This document shows positions 14,370-25,400 of a stretch of DNA of 64,000 nt, in pieces. The position numbers and the translations under genes were made by a program. Location of the stretch: assembly GCA_003993805.1 (NCBI GenBank), contig RSEF01000002.1:94997024-95061023 (forward strand), read 5' to 3'. Each line of letters begins with the position of its first letter. Position 1 is the stretch's first letter. Below the pieces are notes generated by a model, which was not told where the DNA came from, did not search any database, and worked only from the letters and a program-made list of their open reading frames with translations. The DNA is from Himantopus leucocephalus. Taxonomy: Eukaryota; Chordata; Aves; Charadriiformes; Recurvirostridae.

Positions 14370-14424
14370 GAAGCAAAGCTAGTGCATAGCCTGAACAGAC
14401 CCTTGTTTCAGGTGTGCGTGCAGG
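14370..14424 (+). other. Splice-bounded 55-nt open segment (possible exon)
   Basis: The acceptor context is good (TTTATTTCTCCCAGTGTTTG then CAG), and the donor is CAGG followed by gtaaga. The frame starting at the first base reads EAKLVHSLNRPLFQVCVQ and leaves one base over. In phase terms it could follow the 12,140-12,198 segment, but not precede the 17,802 segment, so it does not build a consistent gene with its neighbours. Unidentified. Confidence 0.12.
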
Positions 14425-16041
14425 GTAAGACAACCCTTTCCTGCATGTTTTGCACCAAATCGTTATCCTGTGCCACCTGTGATGGCAGAAGCAATAGAAT
14501 TGAGTTTTATGGGTTGCTTGCTCTATCTGACAGTTGTTGATCTAAATGCTATTGTTCCTGCCTGAAAATTCAGACCTCTGCATATACAGATTTTTTTTTT
14601 TTTAAATTTAGTCTAAAAAGCTCTCTGGGATGAGTTTTCCCTGATATATAAAACTCTTCTAGCATTAAATGCAACTAAAATCTGTTATACAATCTCCCCG
14701 TTGTGAGACAGACTCCCAGGATTGCCTTTATCAGCTCTATAGGATCATACAAGACTGAGAAAATCATTACTTTTAGGCATCCTCTGCGCTTTTGGTGAAT
14801 GCCTGGCATCCTCTGAGGTTTTCTAGGAGTAGATTACTGGTTGCCTTTTGTGTTGATCGTTTTGCCTTTTTACTGTACCTTCTTGGGAAAGAGAATTTTA
14901 TCTAATTATAGGGAATGTCCTAATGGAACCTGCTGGTGAATAATGAAACTGAGAATGGTTTTCTAAAGATGACATATCATCAAAAGATGAAAGTTACGTA
15001 CAGTGTAGATAACTTGCCCTGACAGTGCACAAAAAATATAGTCATAAACTTATATGCAAACGTCCATCTGTGTCCAAAAATGAGAGATCAACCATGAAAT
15101 CAAGAGAAATAACCCTCACAGTAAATCTTCTGTTTCTTTTTATAAACCAACAGGCAGAGACTTGATGAACCAGCCTGTTCCTTCCAAGTTTCAAGGCTAC
15201 CCTGCAATGTTAAAGAAGTGGAATTTTGACATTTCAGAACCTGGGTCTTTTTTTCTTTTTTTTTGCTCTGAGTCAGTCCAAAGTGATTACTTTTCAGAAA
15301 TTCACATTTCAAAACTTTTCTTTTGGAAACACCAGCAAATCCAAAATTGTCTGATGTCCTTTGTAGTAGCTGATCTCTGGCTGCTTGAGAAGCCAGTTGC
15401 CAATGTGTACGGTAAGAAGCTGCTCCCAGTATGAGTTCATTGTGAGAGAGGCTACCCAAGAGATCTGTGGCCACCCCAGGATTTCTGAATTGTGCACCAG
15501 GTAGGCTGAGAGGCCTGGTTTGGACCATGGCTTTGGGCCTTTCTTGATCCCAGCTTTGGAGTCAGGACTCCCAGAGCTGAAAACTGGTGTGGAACAGTGA
15601 AGGTACTGAAACTTTGTCAGATCCTCAAAGTTCTGGGAGCTCCCAGGCATTACCAGAACAAAGGAAAATGAGTTGTTACTGTAATCAAAACCATTTTGGA
15701 ATGCCAGCTGCCATTTCAGGGCTTCTCATCCTCCATTGGATTTTTGTTTATGACTTTTCCATACGACTAAACCAGAATTTTTCTGCAAAAAATACCTTTT
15801 TTTTGTCAGTTAAGACATGTTTCTTTTTCCCTTGTGGGAAAGTTGTCATCACCCAAAAAGTTATAGTTATTTTAGTTTGACTATCTAGATCTGGTCAGTC
15901 AAGAATTCTCACACTGTGCAGGTACATCACAGGGAGGTAGAGCAGGCAGAAGCATTACGGACTGCTCGAGATCTTCTCAAATTCCTCACGGAGACACAGG
16001 TAGTTTTGTGCTGTCTTTGTCCCCATAGCCAACCAAGTCAC

Positions 16042-16326
16042 ATGAAGGAGGNCTGAAAGAGGATATATATGTCATTTTCCTTACAGTGTCATTACTGAAT
16101 CATGTCAGTGGATCATGTCATGAGCCATGCTGCTCAGCACACTTCATGCGGGACTCTGATTTGTCTCTCATAAGTCCTTGGGACAGCTGNATGAAGGAGG
16201 AGATATGTCATTCTCCTTACAGTGTCATTACTGAATCACATCAGTGAATCATGTCATGAGCCCATGCTGCTCAGCACACTTCATGCGGGACTCTGATTTG
16301 TCTCTCATTAGTCCTTGGGACAGCTG
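16042..16326. repeat. Imperfect direct duplication (~140 bp unit) joined by single Ns
   Basis: Two copies of the same unit: 16,042-16,189 (with an N at 16,052) and 16,191-16,326, separated by a single N at 16,190. Both begin ATGAAGGAGG and end GGGACAGCTG. They differ at several bases (CATGTCAGTGG versus CACATCAGTGA; GAGCCATGC versus GAGCCCATGC; ATAAGTCC versus ATTAGTCC) and by a few small indels. Single Ns at both junctions point to an assembly that did not merge overlapping contig ends or alleles. A genuine minisatellite that broke the assembly is the alternative. Confidence 0.9.
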
Positions 16327-17052
16327 AGGGTGCTGGTGCTTTTGCAAATGTTTGGTGTCATTGGTGACCTGCACAAGCTGGTGCATTAAGTAAGAGACTT
16401 GATTTTCTTAGAGAAGAGAGAAATGAGGTGGCTTCTCTTTTGTCCACCTTCATGTGAAATGTTTGCAGTAAAAAGCCCAGACCTTGCTCACACAGATGGA
16501 GAGATACTAACTTAATGTGTGTGAAGCAATTAAGCTAAGAGTAAGAATGAATATGAGTATTTATTCTTGTTTAAATGTTAGCTAGCTCAGCTTGAAGGTC
16601 AATTCTCCCCTCCTATTTTGCTTAACAAGGTNTTTATTCTTGTTTAAATGTTAGCTAGCTCAGCTTGAAGGTCAATTCTCCCCTCCTATTTTGCTTAACA
16701 AGGTGTTAGAGATATACACAGATTCTGAAATGGAAAGTAATGGCTCCTTCCTCATTGTGCAGTTCTAATCCATACTGCCCTCAGAGATCTCAAGTTTGCT
16801 TTGTCTCGATTTCTAGCTCTAAAGTACATTTTAGTACTGCAAAGATGAATGGAGAACCTGCTCACACTCAAGCAAGGAGGCTTTGAGCTTTAAGCCGGAG
16901 GACCTTTTAAGAGGAGGAGGAGAAGAAGAAACATTGGGCACCCTCCCTCAGAATGTCTTTCAATAGGGTTATAAGTATCTCAAAACGCATCGCATCTTAA
17001 AGCCGTGCTCCACACCAGAGAAGTTAGGCTGTGTAAGGAGAATGACAGAGAG
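16327..17052. other. Unique sequence around unresolved joins
   Basis: Apart from the 72-bp duplication listed separately, no gene or transposon is visible. A purine-rich patch (GAGGAGGAGGAGAAGAAG) lies near 16,912-16,930. The stretch ends at a 100-N gap. Confidence 0.6.
16560..16704. repeat. Exact 72-bp direct duplication across a single N
   Basis: 16,560-16,631 and 16,633-16,704 are identical over 72 bases (TTTATTCTTG ... TTAACAAGGT) and are separated only by the N at 16,632. Perfect identity with a one-base placeholder between the copies is what is expected when two contigs with a 72-bp overlap are placed end to end without merging. In the real chromosome this is probably one copy. Confidence 0.92.
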
Positions 17053-17152
17053 NNNNNNNNNNNNNNNNNNNNNNNNNNNNNNNNNNNNNNNNNNNNNNNN
17101 NNNNNNNNNNNNNNNNNNNNNNNNNNNNNNNNNNNNNNNNNNNNNNNNNNNN
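17053..17152. other. Assembly gap, 100 Ns
   Basis: Exactly 100 consecutive Ns, the conventional placeholder for a scaffold gap of unknown size. Any frame drawn through it is meaningless. It is the third kind of assembly break within 1.1 kb, so this locality should be treated as poorly resolved. Confidence 0.99.
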
Positions 17153-17801
17153 TAAGGGTCTCTTGGCCTCAAACGCAAGCTAAGGAAACCTATAAACCCT
17201 CATAGGCTTAGGTTGACTCAAGACATTAGCTTAGGTGAAGTGCCTTGCCTTTTTTTAAATGTGATACAAATCAGTCCCAGCCAACCAAATTAGATTCCAG
17301 TGAATATATCTGGCCAAAAAAATGGAATATGGAGACCTGAGGTATTTCTGCAAAGGCAAGGTACTTGGATGCCTGATTCTGTCAGCTATTTCTGTTGGTG
17401 AGCTGCAGTATATTTCTGATGACAAAGGCGCTCCACTCTTCTTTTTGCAGACTTCTGTTCAGCTGTTGTCTTTGAGAAAAAAGGCTGCACTGCATCTTTA
17501 GATACAGTCTCTTTCCCAGGACAGGGAAAGGGTGAACCTGTATCACAAGAATATGAACCCTAAGGGATGCCATCTTTAAGTTTGAAAGTGCACATTCTGA
17601 TTTGCTTTGTAGGAAGTCAGTTTGTATAGGGAGCCATGGGATGGGCGCTGGAGCATCCCAAACTATTATGAACTTAGAGCTTTGAAAAGAAAGGTGTGTC
17701 TTTATGTTTTGTAAATGTCTGCCATGTAGATTTTCACAGTGAGTAGCTATTCTACTACTATAAAAAACCAAAAATAACAAACCATTTTCTCTTTCAAACA
17801 G
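17153..17801. other. Unique non-coding sequence
   Basis: No repeat recognised. A 140-codon minus frame covers 17,382-17,804 but has no known motif, and I see no promoter or splice support. A pyrimidine tract at the end (17,785-17,799) serves as the acceptor of the candidate exon that follows. Confidence 0.6.
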
Positions 17802-17928
17802 CATCCTTAAGCATACACTGCTTCAATATCTTGCTAACATTCATTGTCTTCAAAGGCAACAGCATAACATGAAGAGGCAAGAAGATCCTTTTGACATTTT
17901 ACGAATGGTGCAGGAGTGTAGTAGCAAG
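17802..17928 (+). other. Candidate coding exon, 127 nt, unidentified
   Basis: Of the splice-bounded open segments in the window this is the longest. The acceptor is ACCATTTTCTCTTTCAAACAG and the donor is AGCAAG followed by gtgagg. After one leading base, 42 codons are open and end in phase 0 at the donor; both other frames are closed. The C-terminal part reads EDPFDILRMVQECSSK, preceded by a hydrophilic, Q- and H-rich stretch, which resembles a helical soluble protein. I cannot assign it to a family. 42 open codons in one of three frames are not rare by chance, so this may be a pseudo-exon. Confidence 0.25.
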
Positions 17929-18044
17929 GTGAGGTTTGCAAAATTTCAAAGCCTTATTTGTTCCTCAGTATCTATTTGTCTCATGCCTTTGCACAAAGAG
18001 GCAATGTCAAGGGAAAAAATAAGCCTTTAAATATTTTAAAGTGC

Positions 18045-18085
18045 ACATTTAGGATTCATTTCTCAGAGAACTGAATCCTAAATGT
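18045..18085. repeat. Near-perfect 41-nt palindrome (hairpin)
   Basis: Left arm 18,045-18,058 (ACATTTAGGATTCA) is the exact reverse complement of right arm 18,072-18,085 (TGAATCCTAAATGT). After one T/C mismatch, the inner 18,060-18,064 (TTCTC) pairs with 18,066-18,070 (GAGAA) around a single A. So 19 of 20 possible pairs form. As RNA this would be an almost uninterrupted stem with a minimal loop; as DNA it could extrude as a cruciform. No terminal repeats or target duplication identify it as a transposon. Function unknown. Confidence 0.93.
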
Positions 18086-20530
18086 CAGACAGCGTTTGAT
18101 AGTTCTCTGTAAAATCCTCATATTAAGAATTAGCCTCATTTAACATTTTTAAGCACTTAGACCTATCCAAAGAAAGTCAAGTGAAGAATTATCTAGATTT
18201 CATGTTTTCTAAGTTTATGTGTAAAAAATGTCAAGTGAAGCATTATGCCATTGCTGAATGCCTTTATGCAGGCTGCTCGGAATATTAGTATATCCAAAGC
18301 ACACACAAGCTTCGCCTTGACTGTTTGGGTTTGGGTTTTTTTTGAATGTTTTAGGAAACTTCCCATTATTATACCACATCAGTAAAACTCTGCTGCTGGT
18401 ATCAGTAGTGACCAACCAGGCCAAACAAATCTTAAGTTGTGCTGCCTAGCACTCTTTGGAACCACAGTCAGGGTATGTCTGCAGCATGCTACGAGGCACA
18501 GAGCAGAGAACCATGTAGCTAAATTTTCTGTCTCTGCTGGGTTTCTACATCATGAGTTGGCTTTTACAGAGGTGCATTTGGGAAAGTCATCTCCAGCCGT
18601 GCCTGTGTGCACAGCAGTGAGACTCAGTTGTCCCTCAGTGCACTGTCGTTGCAGATGTCTGTAGCCGACACAAGGGATTTGAACAGGAACCTCCAGAGAT
18701 TAAAAAAGAACTAGTAACACTCCCTCGCCAAACCTGAATCCACCCACACCCATCACCTTTCTGCAGCTCAAATAAAGAGCCTACGTACTCAAGTGTGTGA
18801 CATTCCATGTGCTCTGGGCATTGTGTACAGAAGTGTATTAGTAGTACTCTCCTACGGATGGGCTGTGCTGTGTCTGCAGAACTGCTGAACGACACGTGTG
18901 GCAAAAAAATGTTAGCAAAGGCAGTGGCTTAGTCCAGTCATGTTGCTCAAGGAACTGTGAGGAAGAGGAGATAATAAAAAATTTTTGGTCTCTGCCTTTC
19001 CTTTCTTTTTTCCTTTGTCATTTTTAAAATAAGCAGTGTAATTGTGAAAGCTCCTGTTTTTGTTGAATTATAGAAGAACTTCATTTGGTGCAAAGGTTTA
19101 ATTTCGGAGTGTTTTAACTCTTGGTGTTATGGGGGCTATGAGTACATGCAGAGATAGGATGACTGGTTAGTGATATTATTGTTTGGTCGTATCAGAAGTC
19201 ATAGATGTGGAGAGGGTTTTTTTGGTTGATTTGGAGTTTCTATTTTAGTCTGTGGTTAGCGGCGTTTTTTAGCAGTGAAATGTCTTCAAGAGACCCAATT
19301 CCTATTTCCTACTGCAGTGATTAGGAGGAGTAAAAAGATTTGGCAACCTGTCATTGTCCTCTTCTCTGACAGCGGTTTTGTTCTTTGAAGGAAGTGCCTT
19401 GCAAATAATCTCAACTGTAAATCAAGCAGATCAGTTCTAGCTCAGTCTGATTTTTCTAAATCTTCCATGCGAAAAACTTGTGTTCTTCTGACAGGGCAAT
19501 TTCAGAGAGTAGTGAGTAAAGATGGGTGTCCCCAACAATTAATCAAATTTCTCTTGGCAACTCTCTCTGACAATATTTAAGGCTGTCATTTTAGTTACTT
19601 CAGAAGCCAGGTGAAGGAGGATCATAGCCGTGGACTCCTCTTGTGCTAGATCATGTAAAACTTGGTGATAGTATTAGGTGCCCAAATGAAAAGAGGTGGC
19701 TTTTGAAGTACAGTCGGGGTTTGTATCTTCTTCTAGTACCATGGCTGACAGACATACAGTGAGGGTGCCTAGTTTGATAATGGCATGTGGTGTGTTCTCA
19801 CTTTGCTCAGAATTAATGCTGTAAGGCCAAACCTCTGCGGTGGGAGAGAAAAAGGCATCCCTTAGGGTTCAATGACTAATTGGGAACTTGTCTTGGATTT
19901 ATTTTTTTTTACTTGTGAAATGTGTCTGTTTTCTTGTCTTAATGGGAACCAACTTGTTTCCAGCTATGTCAGAAGGGGGTTTGCAAATGGCTTCTGCTGG
20001 TGCAGAGACTGGGCTGTAGAGCTTGTGCAATTCCTAGCTGCAGCTGGAAAAAATGCAAGCTAAATGTAACCATAAACTAAAATTCTTGCCACTTGGGCTC
20101 TTCATTTCGGAATACTTCTGCATACGCTCAGTTCTTCTGTCTTTCCCCTCAATATCCCTCCTTACACATGCAATAGTCCTGCCAGCCCACTGGCCTGAGT
20201 TGGAGGAGAGCGAGCTCAAACTTGTGCCTGGCTCTGAACTTGTTTGGATCTTTCTTTTCAGTCTTTTAAAGTGGACAGCTGACCTTGGAGGGAGTAACAG
20301 AGATCTAAAGCAGTGATGCAGTAACTCAGCCAGTTCTGCCAGGCAGCTTCCTTCATTAGAAAAGCTGACGAATCTTACTGTCAGGATTCAGGATTAGTCT
20401 CTGAAAGCTCCTATCTGGAGGCAGCGCACGAGGGATGCACACCGTCTTTGCTTTGCATCAAAGCAGGACTGCAAGCACATAGGACAGTTTGTGCTCCTTG
20501 GTTTTCCTACATGCTGCAAATACTTCTCTG
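18086..20530. other. Unique non-coding sequence
   Basis: No transposon, RNA gene or recognisable coding region. Frames on both strands are short (up to 89 codons). A 16-base echo (GTCAAGTGAAG-ATTAT) occurs at about 18,176 and again near 18,230, too short to interpret. Confidence 0.6.
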
Positions 20531-20534
20531 TTTA

Positions 20535-20765
20535 ATTCTGTATACACACATGCACATGAACACATGCTTGTGGGTGTGTGCACACGCATACGTATGTATA
20601 CGCTTAGAAAGGAAGAGGGATTGAAAAATCTCCAGGGAGTGATACTGAAGAGCATGACATAGTGAGAATGCCAAGTATCATCTTTGGTACACGCTCATTT
20701 AAAACACAGTTTGTACTGTACGTTTATGCATGCTTGTGTGTGTGGGTGCATACATATATTTTTAT
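20535..20765. repeat. Two TG/CA-rich alternating purine-pyrimidine tracts
   Basis: Degenerate TG/CA microsatellite sequence occurs at about 20,540-20,602 (ending CGCATACGTATGTATACGC) and again at about 20,722-20,762 (ATGCATGCTTGTGTGTGTGG, then GTGCATACATATA). The two share an ACATGCTTGTG/GCATGCTTGTG core. Alternating purine-pyrimidine tracts of this sort can adopt Z-DNA. They look like the decayed ends of older microsatellites. Confidence 0.7.
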
Positions 20766-20787
20766 CTCTATATATTGCTTCACTCAC

Positions 20788-20821
20788 TTCAACTTGAGAT
20801 GTGATGTTGAAAAATTTATGG
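20788..20821 (-). other. Minus-strand micro-exon candidate, 34 nt
   Basis: On the minus strand an excellent acceptor (TTTCCATTTCCTCTGCCATT then TTCAG) is followed by 34 bases and then a near-consensus donor (TTGAA followed by gtgagtg). Two frames are open; one reads HKFFNITSQVE. Both splice signals are strong, yet the segment is too short for frame evidence and no partner exons are evident. Confidence 0.12.
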
Positions 20822-22342
20822 CTGAAAATGGCAGAGGAAATGGAAACATCAAAAGCAAAAATATAGCAGATACACAAGCTACCAGAAGCTCTCAGGAGAC
20901 ATGGAAAGGCAACAGACAGCTTCACCGAAGAGGAAGGCAGCTTTATTTCACCCTTCAGCACCTGATCTGGCCTAATAGCCCAATGCCTATCTGTTTGCTA
21001 GCAGTAATCTAGAAATCTGTCTGAAACACTGGGAAATCAGGGCTCGTGCATTTGTGCTCAGCTATACCCCACGATCCTATTAACATCGATTTGAAGACAG
21101 AAGTTAGCCCTGAGGAGAAAGAGGTAGTAAGGGCTAAATCTGGCTGGATGGTTTGTTGTGGGATAAAGCATGATTATGCCGCTAAACTACTTTTGTTGCT
21201 GTTGGCATTCAAACCCAGGTGAGCAGACATAGATTTCCAAGGATATAGTTACCATTCTGTTCACGTAAGTGGATTTCAGCCTGTGTATTCTGGGTGCGCG
21301 TGTCTGTGATGCGTTATGTTAACCGTGTTGCATTGGAACTGCACCCTGAAAGGAGAATGGGTCAGTGTGTTGCTATGTTTAGTTTTTGTTCTCTCCAAAT
21401 GAAGAAATGTTCTCACAAGCTGTGCAAGAGTTCATCTTCTCAAGAAAGAGAATTTCAGTGTATGAGCAGAAAAGCAAAACCAAACATTCTCCCTTTTCCA
21501 AGATATAAACCTGGACATCCTGTTTTCTTGCAGACTGAGTGTTTTTCTACTGTCACGCTTCTTTGGTTCTTTCTTCCTCTTTACATCTAGCAGCTGAGGC
21601 CCCAACTTAAGGTTGCAATATCACAGTAAATATGTTCTACTTCATACACTGAAAGCTTTATGAAATTATGGCCAACTGAAGCCAATAGAGTAACTCAGAG
21701 AGTGTAAAGTGTGCAATTCCTGTCAGGGTCAGAGAACACACTAGATGTTTTATCAGACATTTAATCACTCATGAAAGAGTTTGGACAAGAACCAGTTCTT
21801 TCACTGAACCTGATCAGTTCTTTCACTGAACCTTTCTGTCCTGAAGCCAACATGACAGTCCCTGCATGTTGGATGATGGTGTGGGGTGAGCACTTTGCTA
21901 ATGTCAGCGCACAAAGAGTCAGCGAGGGAGGAAACTTCCAGATAGCTTGCAGCTTGGAAAGGAGTCTTTTAGCTGGAGGACTTTGAGCTTGAGGCTATGC
22001 TAGCAGAGATGTTCTTTCTGCAGCTCAGTGTGGTAGTATCTGTCTGTCCCTGGAACGCTGGTGCCAAGTGTAGACAGAACTGCAAAGAAGCTGTGATAGT
22101 GAGCAGCGAATGAAAGCTATTACGGCAGAGGTGTGCGTGTGATAGATGCTAGAGAGGTGAGTAGTCAGCTTGTGCTAATAGATAGACATGAGTCATCTGC
22201 ATTTTGTGTGACTTCCCAAAACTGGACAGATGATGAAGTGCTTGTGCAATGAAGAGTGATCCCTGAAACATTTGTTCAGAAAAGGGGAATAAATATTTTC
22301 CAGTTGAACATCCCTTTGAAATGCAAACCATTATCTTTGCAG
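20822..22342. other. Unique non-coding sequence with a small tandem duplication
   Basis: Nothing gene-like is visible. At 21,793-21,832 the 18-mer CAGTTCTTTCACTGAACC occurs twice with a 22-base period, a simple replication-slippage duplication. Open frames of up to 116 codons lack any recognisable motif. Confidence 0.6.
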
Positions 22343-22412
22343 ACTTCAGTTATCTCCTTTATGAGCCTGGCTTTATAACCATCCTTTTCAAGGAATGTAC
22401 CATATACAGTGG
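22343..22412 (+). other. Splice-bounded 70-nt open segment (possible exon)
   Basis: The acceptor is ACCATTATCTTTGCAG and the donor is AGTGG followed by gtgagc. Only one frame is open; after two leading bases it reads FSYLLYEPGFITILFKEC and continues for four more codons, leaving two bases. The peptide is hydrophobic enough for part of a membrane segment, but I do not recognise it. The upstream pyrimidine tract is only moderate. Confidence 0.14.
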
Positions 22413-25400
22413 GTGAGCTCTGTATCTAAAAGGTAAACCACAATCCTTTAAAAAACCAACAAATGAGAACCAACCTACCACCACCAGCAAAAAAGAACTG
22501 CAATATCAGTGGAATTAATATAGTAGCAAGGAGAGGAAGCAATCTCTTGAAAGTTGAGAGTTGGATAGATGTGTGTTAAAATAACTATAATGAGCTGGAT
22601 CCATTGCTGCTGTTAAAAGACTGAAAATATTTCAAAGTTAGGTTCCACAGACAAAATGTTATTCAAAGTTAATTGGCCCCAAAGGAAGGGAAGAAGCCTC
22701 CAAAGTTTGAAAAGAAGTTCTAGAGAAACATATTTCCCCCAATTTGGAATGTAGTTGAAAAGGAAAGAACCTTATCACCAAAGGATAAGGAGCAAGTTAA
22801 AAAACACCTTCAATCCTTGTCTGCTGCAGATGACCCTGATTGACTTTGAGACAGTAACAAAAGCTTAATCTTGTTTGCAGTGTATTGAGAGATGGCTGGG
22901 TAAGATTGACTGTGAAAGGGTAGTCTCTGAGCTCAGCTCAAAACTACTCACGAAAGGTAAATTTTTTTAAAAGTTCCAAATACCATTACATTTTCCCATG
23001 TAACTTTGCTTAAACCTTTTAAATTCTTGTCTGCCCCACAAAGGCACAAAGCAAATGCAGTCACTTTTGCACCCCAAGGAAAATTCCAGGGGTCCTACTG
23101 GATACGTGGGTATGTGGATGGGGGAAGGAGTGAAGACTTCAACCAGTAAGATCAAGGCTTCTATCACTGATATAATGAAAAAATGGTTAAAAACTAGAGA
23201 CACCTACAGACAATGGGTATTTACTGTCATTAACAAGTCAGATCTTAATTGCTAGCTAGTCCAGCATCCAAGTTCATTTCTAGAAGAGATATTCGTAGGC
23301 AAGGAAAACTTAAGAGATTTGGACAAAAGTTTTCAGCCCCAGGGGAACAGAGCGTGAGGTTTCCTCACCCAAGAAAGTGGTTGTTAGAAGCTGCTGTCAG
23401 TTGTCCTTCTGAGAGGGAAAGAGGAAAAGTTAGCTGGGGTGGCTTAGTAGTGCTGCTGCTCAGGGTGGATTTTGTGTTCTCCTAAGCAACTAAAACACAT
23501 GCTTAACGAAAAAGAAAAAAGTGATTCCTCTTTTTTTCTGTTGGTGCTGAATTGCAGCCTTGCAGCTGGGAAGGCAGACATGGCATGGGGTTAAATGAGC
23601 CTGGCCAAAACGTGGCAGACTCGTGCTGGTTTTAGCCTGTGGTAAAGTCCTGCTCTGAGCCACGCTTTGTAGCTGGTCTTCCAGCAGTGTCGTGGAGGCT
23701 TTGGTCTTGGCCAACTAAGTGAGGACGGACTTTTATGTGCAGAGAGGAGAGTGGGGAAGGGGGAGGAATGGGAGCAGTGAATGCCCAGCAGAGTCCTTGC
23801 TCTGTCTGATCTGGGACATTGAGCATACAGCAGATTTACAGGTAGGCTAACAACCTCCATGTTGGGCTGCACTGTGTGGGAAAATTTCCTTTTGTACCTT
23901 AGGATGTTTCCACCTGCACTCAGTGCCCGTTGTAGCTTTATATCTCTAAAGCCGCAACTCTCTTTGTGGCAAAAAACAAAAATAAATCTAACCATCCTAA
24001 TCAGTGTCTGCTTTTAGGGTTCCTATTTAGCATACCAGTAACATGCCTTCCAATAAGGCATAATTATTTCCCTTTAAACTTTTCTTGCAACTTTCCCCTC
24101 TTTTCTCTTCAGAGGTGTTTTATTTATCAGAGCATGAATTTATACATCTGAGATCAGAGTATTTCATGCTTTGCTTCAACAGAGATCCTTAGCAATTAGA
24201 AAGGATATGAAAGGCAAATATAATTGAATTCTTGTCCTTGCAGTCTACTAGCTTTGTGACTCACCCTTTGATTCAGAGGTCCGGTATTTTATCTATTCCT
24301 TTCGCAGCTTTTTAATTTTTCTCTCAGAATCTGTTACTTCTCTTGGAAAGGCCGTACCCCTACCTGAGGTAACTTCCCCCCCCCCTCCGCCTCCCAACAT
24401 ACTTTTCTTTTTCTTTTTTTTTTCTATCCTAGTTTAAGGCAGGAGTGATTTAAATCTTTTAAGCCAATTAGCCAAAATTCAGTTTTGGATAGCAGCAGAA
24501 TAGTTTTCCCAAGCACTGTCGTCCAGCACTTCAAGCACTAAGCCCAAGGCAGAGCTCTCATTCCTTTAGCAGGCAACTACGTTCCTGCTGTCTACTCGTC
24601 TGACCCTGCTGTGTGCTCCCCTCTGCCCTTGCCCCCCAGCAGCACTGGGTGCTGGGCCATAATGGCAGTGTAGAGGAAGGTGAGGAACCGCATGACGTTG
24701 CTTCCTTCCCCTTTGTGGCAGGAGGGAAGGAGAAAGATAAAGCTAAAGGTGGAGGCAGACACGTGGTTGAATGAGATGGAGCCACTGATTGTCTGAGCCA
24801 CTTGGGAAGTGCTGTGAGATTTAGGGTGTGTGTGTGTTTGCACACGCCTATGTCTCTTCTTTCCACGTGCACACATATGTAGAAGCGTACACAGGCAATC
24901 ATTGCCCCTCTCACCATCATTTTTCTGTCACAAAGCCTAACCTGGAGCCCACTGAGGTCACTGAAGAAAGTGACATCCACTAATGTGATTTAGATACTTC
25001 ACTACCGCAGCTCACCCAAGTGCCCCGTTCTGCTTTTACTCTTCATTGCAGAACAGCCACGCTGTCACTCTGGGTTGCTAGCTGCATCTATCCTCTGGGC
25101 AGTATTTCAGCATGATTTGTGTTTGCATAGCATTGCAGCTTCTACTTGTTATCTTTTAAAGGCAAAGAGAGATGAGAACGAATATTATCAGTCTGTAGAA
25201 AACCTCCAGAACCTCTGTCAATATTTTATACTGCTTTATATTTTTTAAATGGTACTTTTTGGTGAATGCAGGACTACTTATTGTGTTGATTGAAACACAG
25301 CAAATAATGTATCTGTTGTTTAGATCTCGCTATTCTCTCTTCCATTTAATGGTTATTAGAGAATGAGTCTTTTTCTGTACATTTTATATCTAAGCTAGTT

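Larger units (their letters stand above)
9047..16041. other. Unique non-coding sequence, AT-rich in part
   Basis: No transposon recognised. About 9,560-10,330 is markedly AT-rich with A runs. 11,229-11,560 is pyrimidine-rich on the plus strand. Short T/A homopolymers occur near 11,818-11,829, 12,007-12,018 and 14,590-14,602, and there is a CA/TG-rich patch near 13,541-13,576. 15,100-15,650 holds overlapping open frames on both strands (up to 142 codons, minus) without recognisable domains. Two exon-like segments (12,140-12,198 and 14,370-14,424) are listed separately. Confidence 0.65.

Noticed and set aside
15100..15650. Overlapping frames on both strands (142 and 113 codons minus, 90 codons plus)
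   Set aside because: No recognisable domain, and frames compete on both strands. One plus-strand piece (15,344-15,410) has a donor but a weak acceptor. Treated as chance.
17005..17205. Open frames crossing the 100-N gap
   Set aside because: They exist only because Ns cannot be read as stops.
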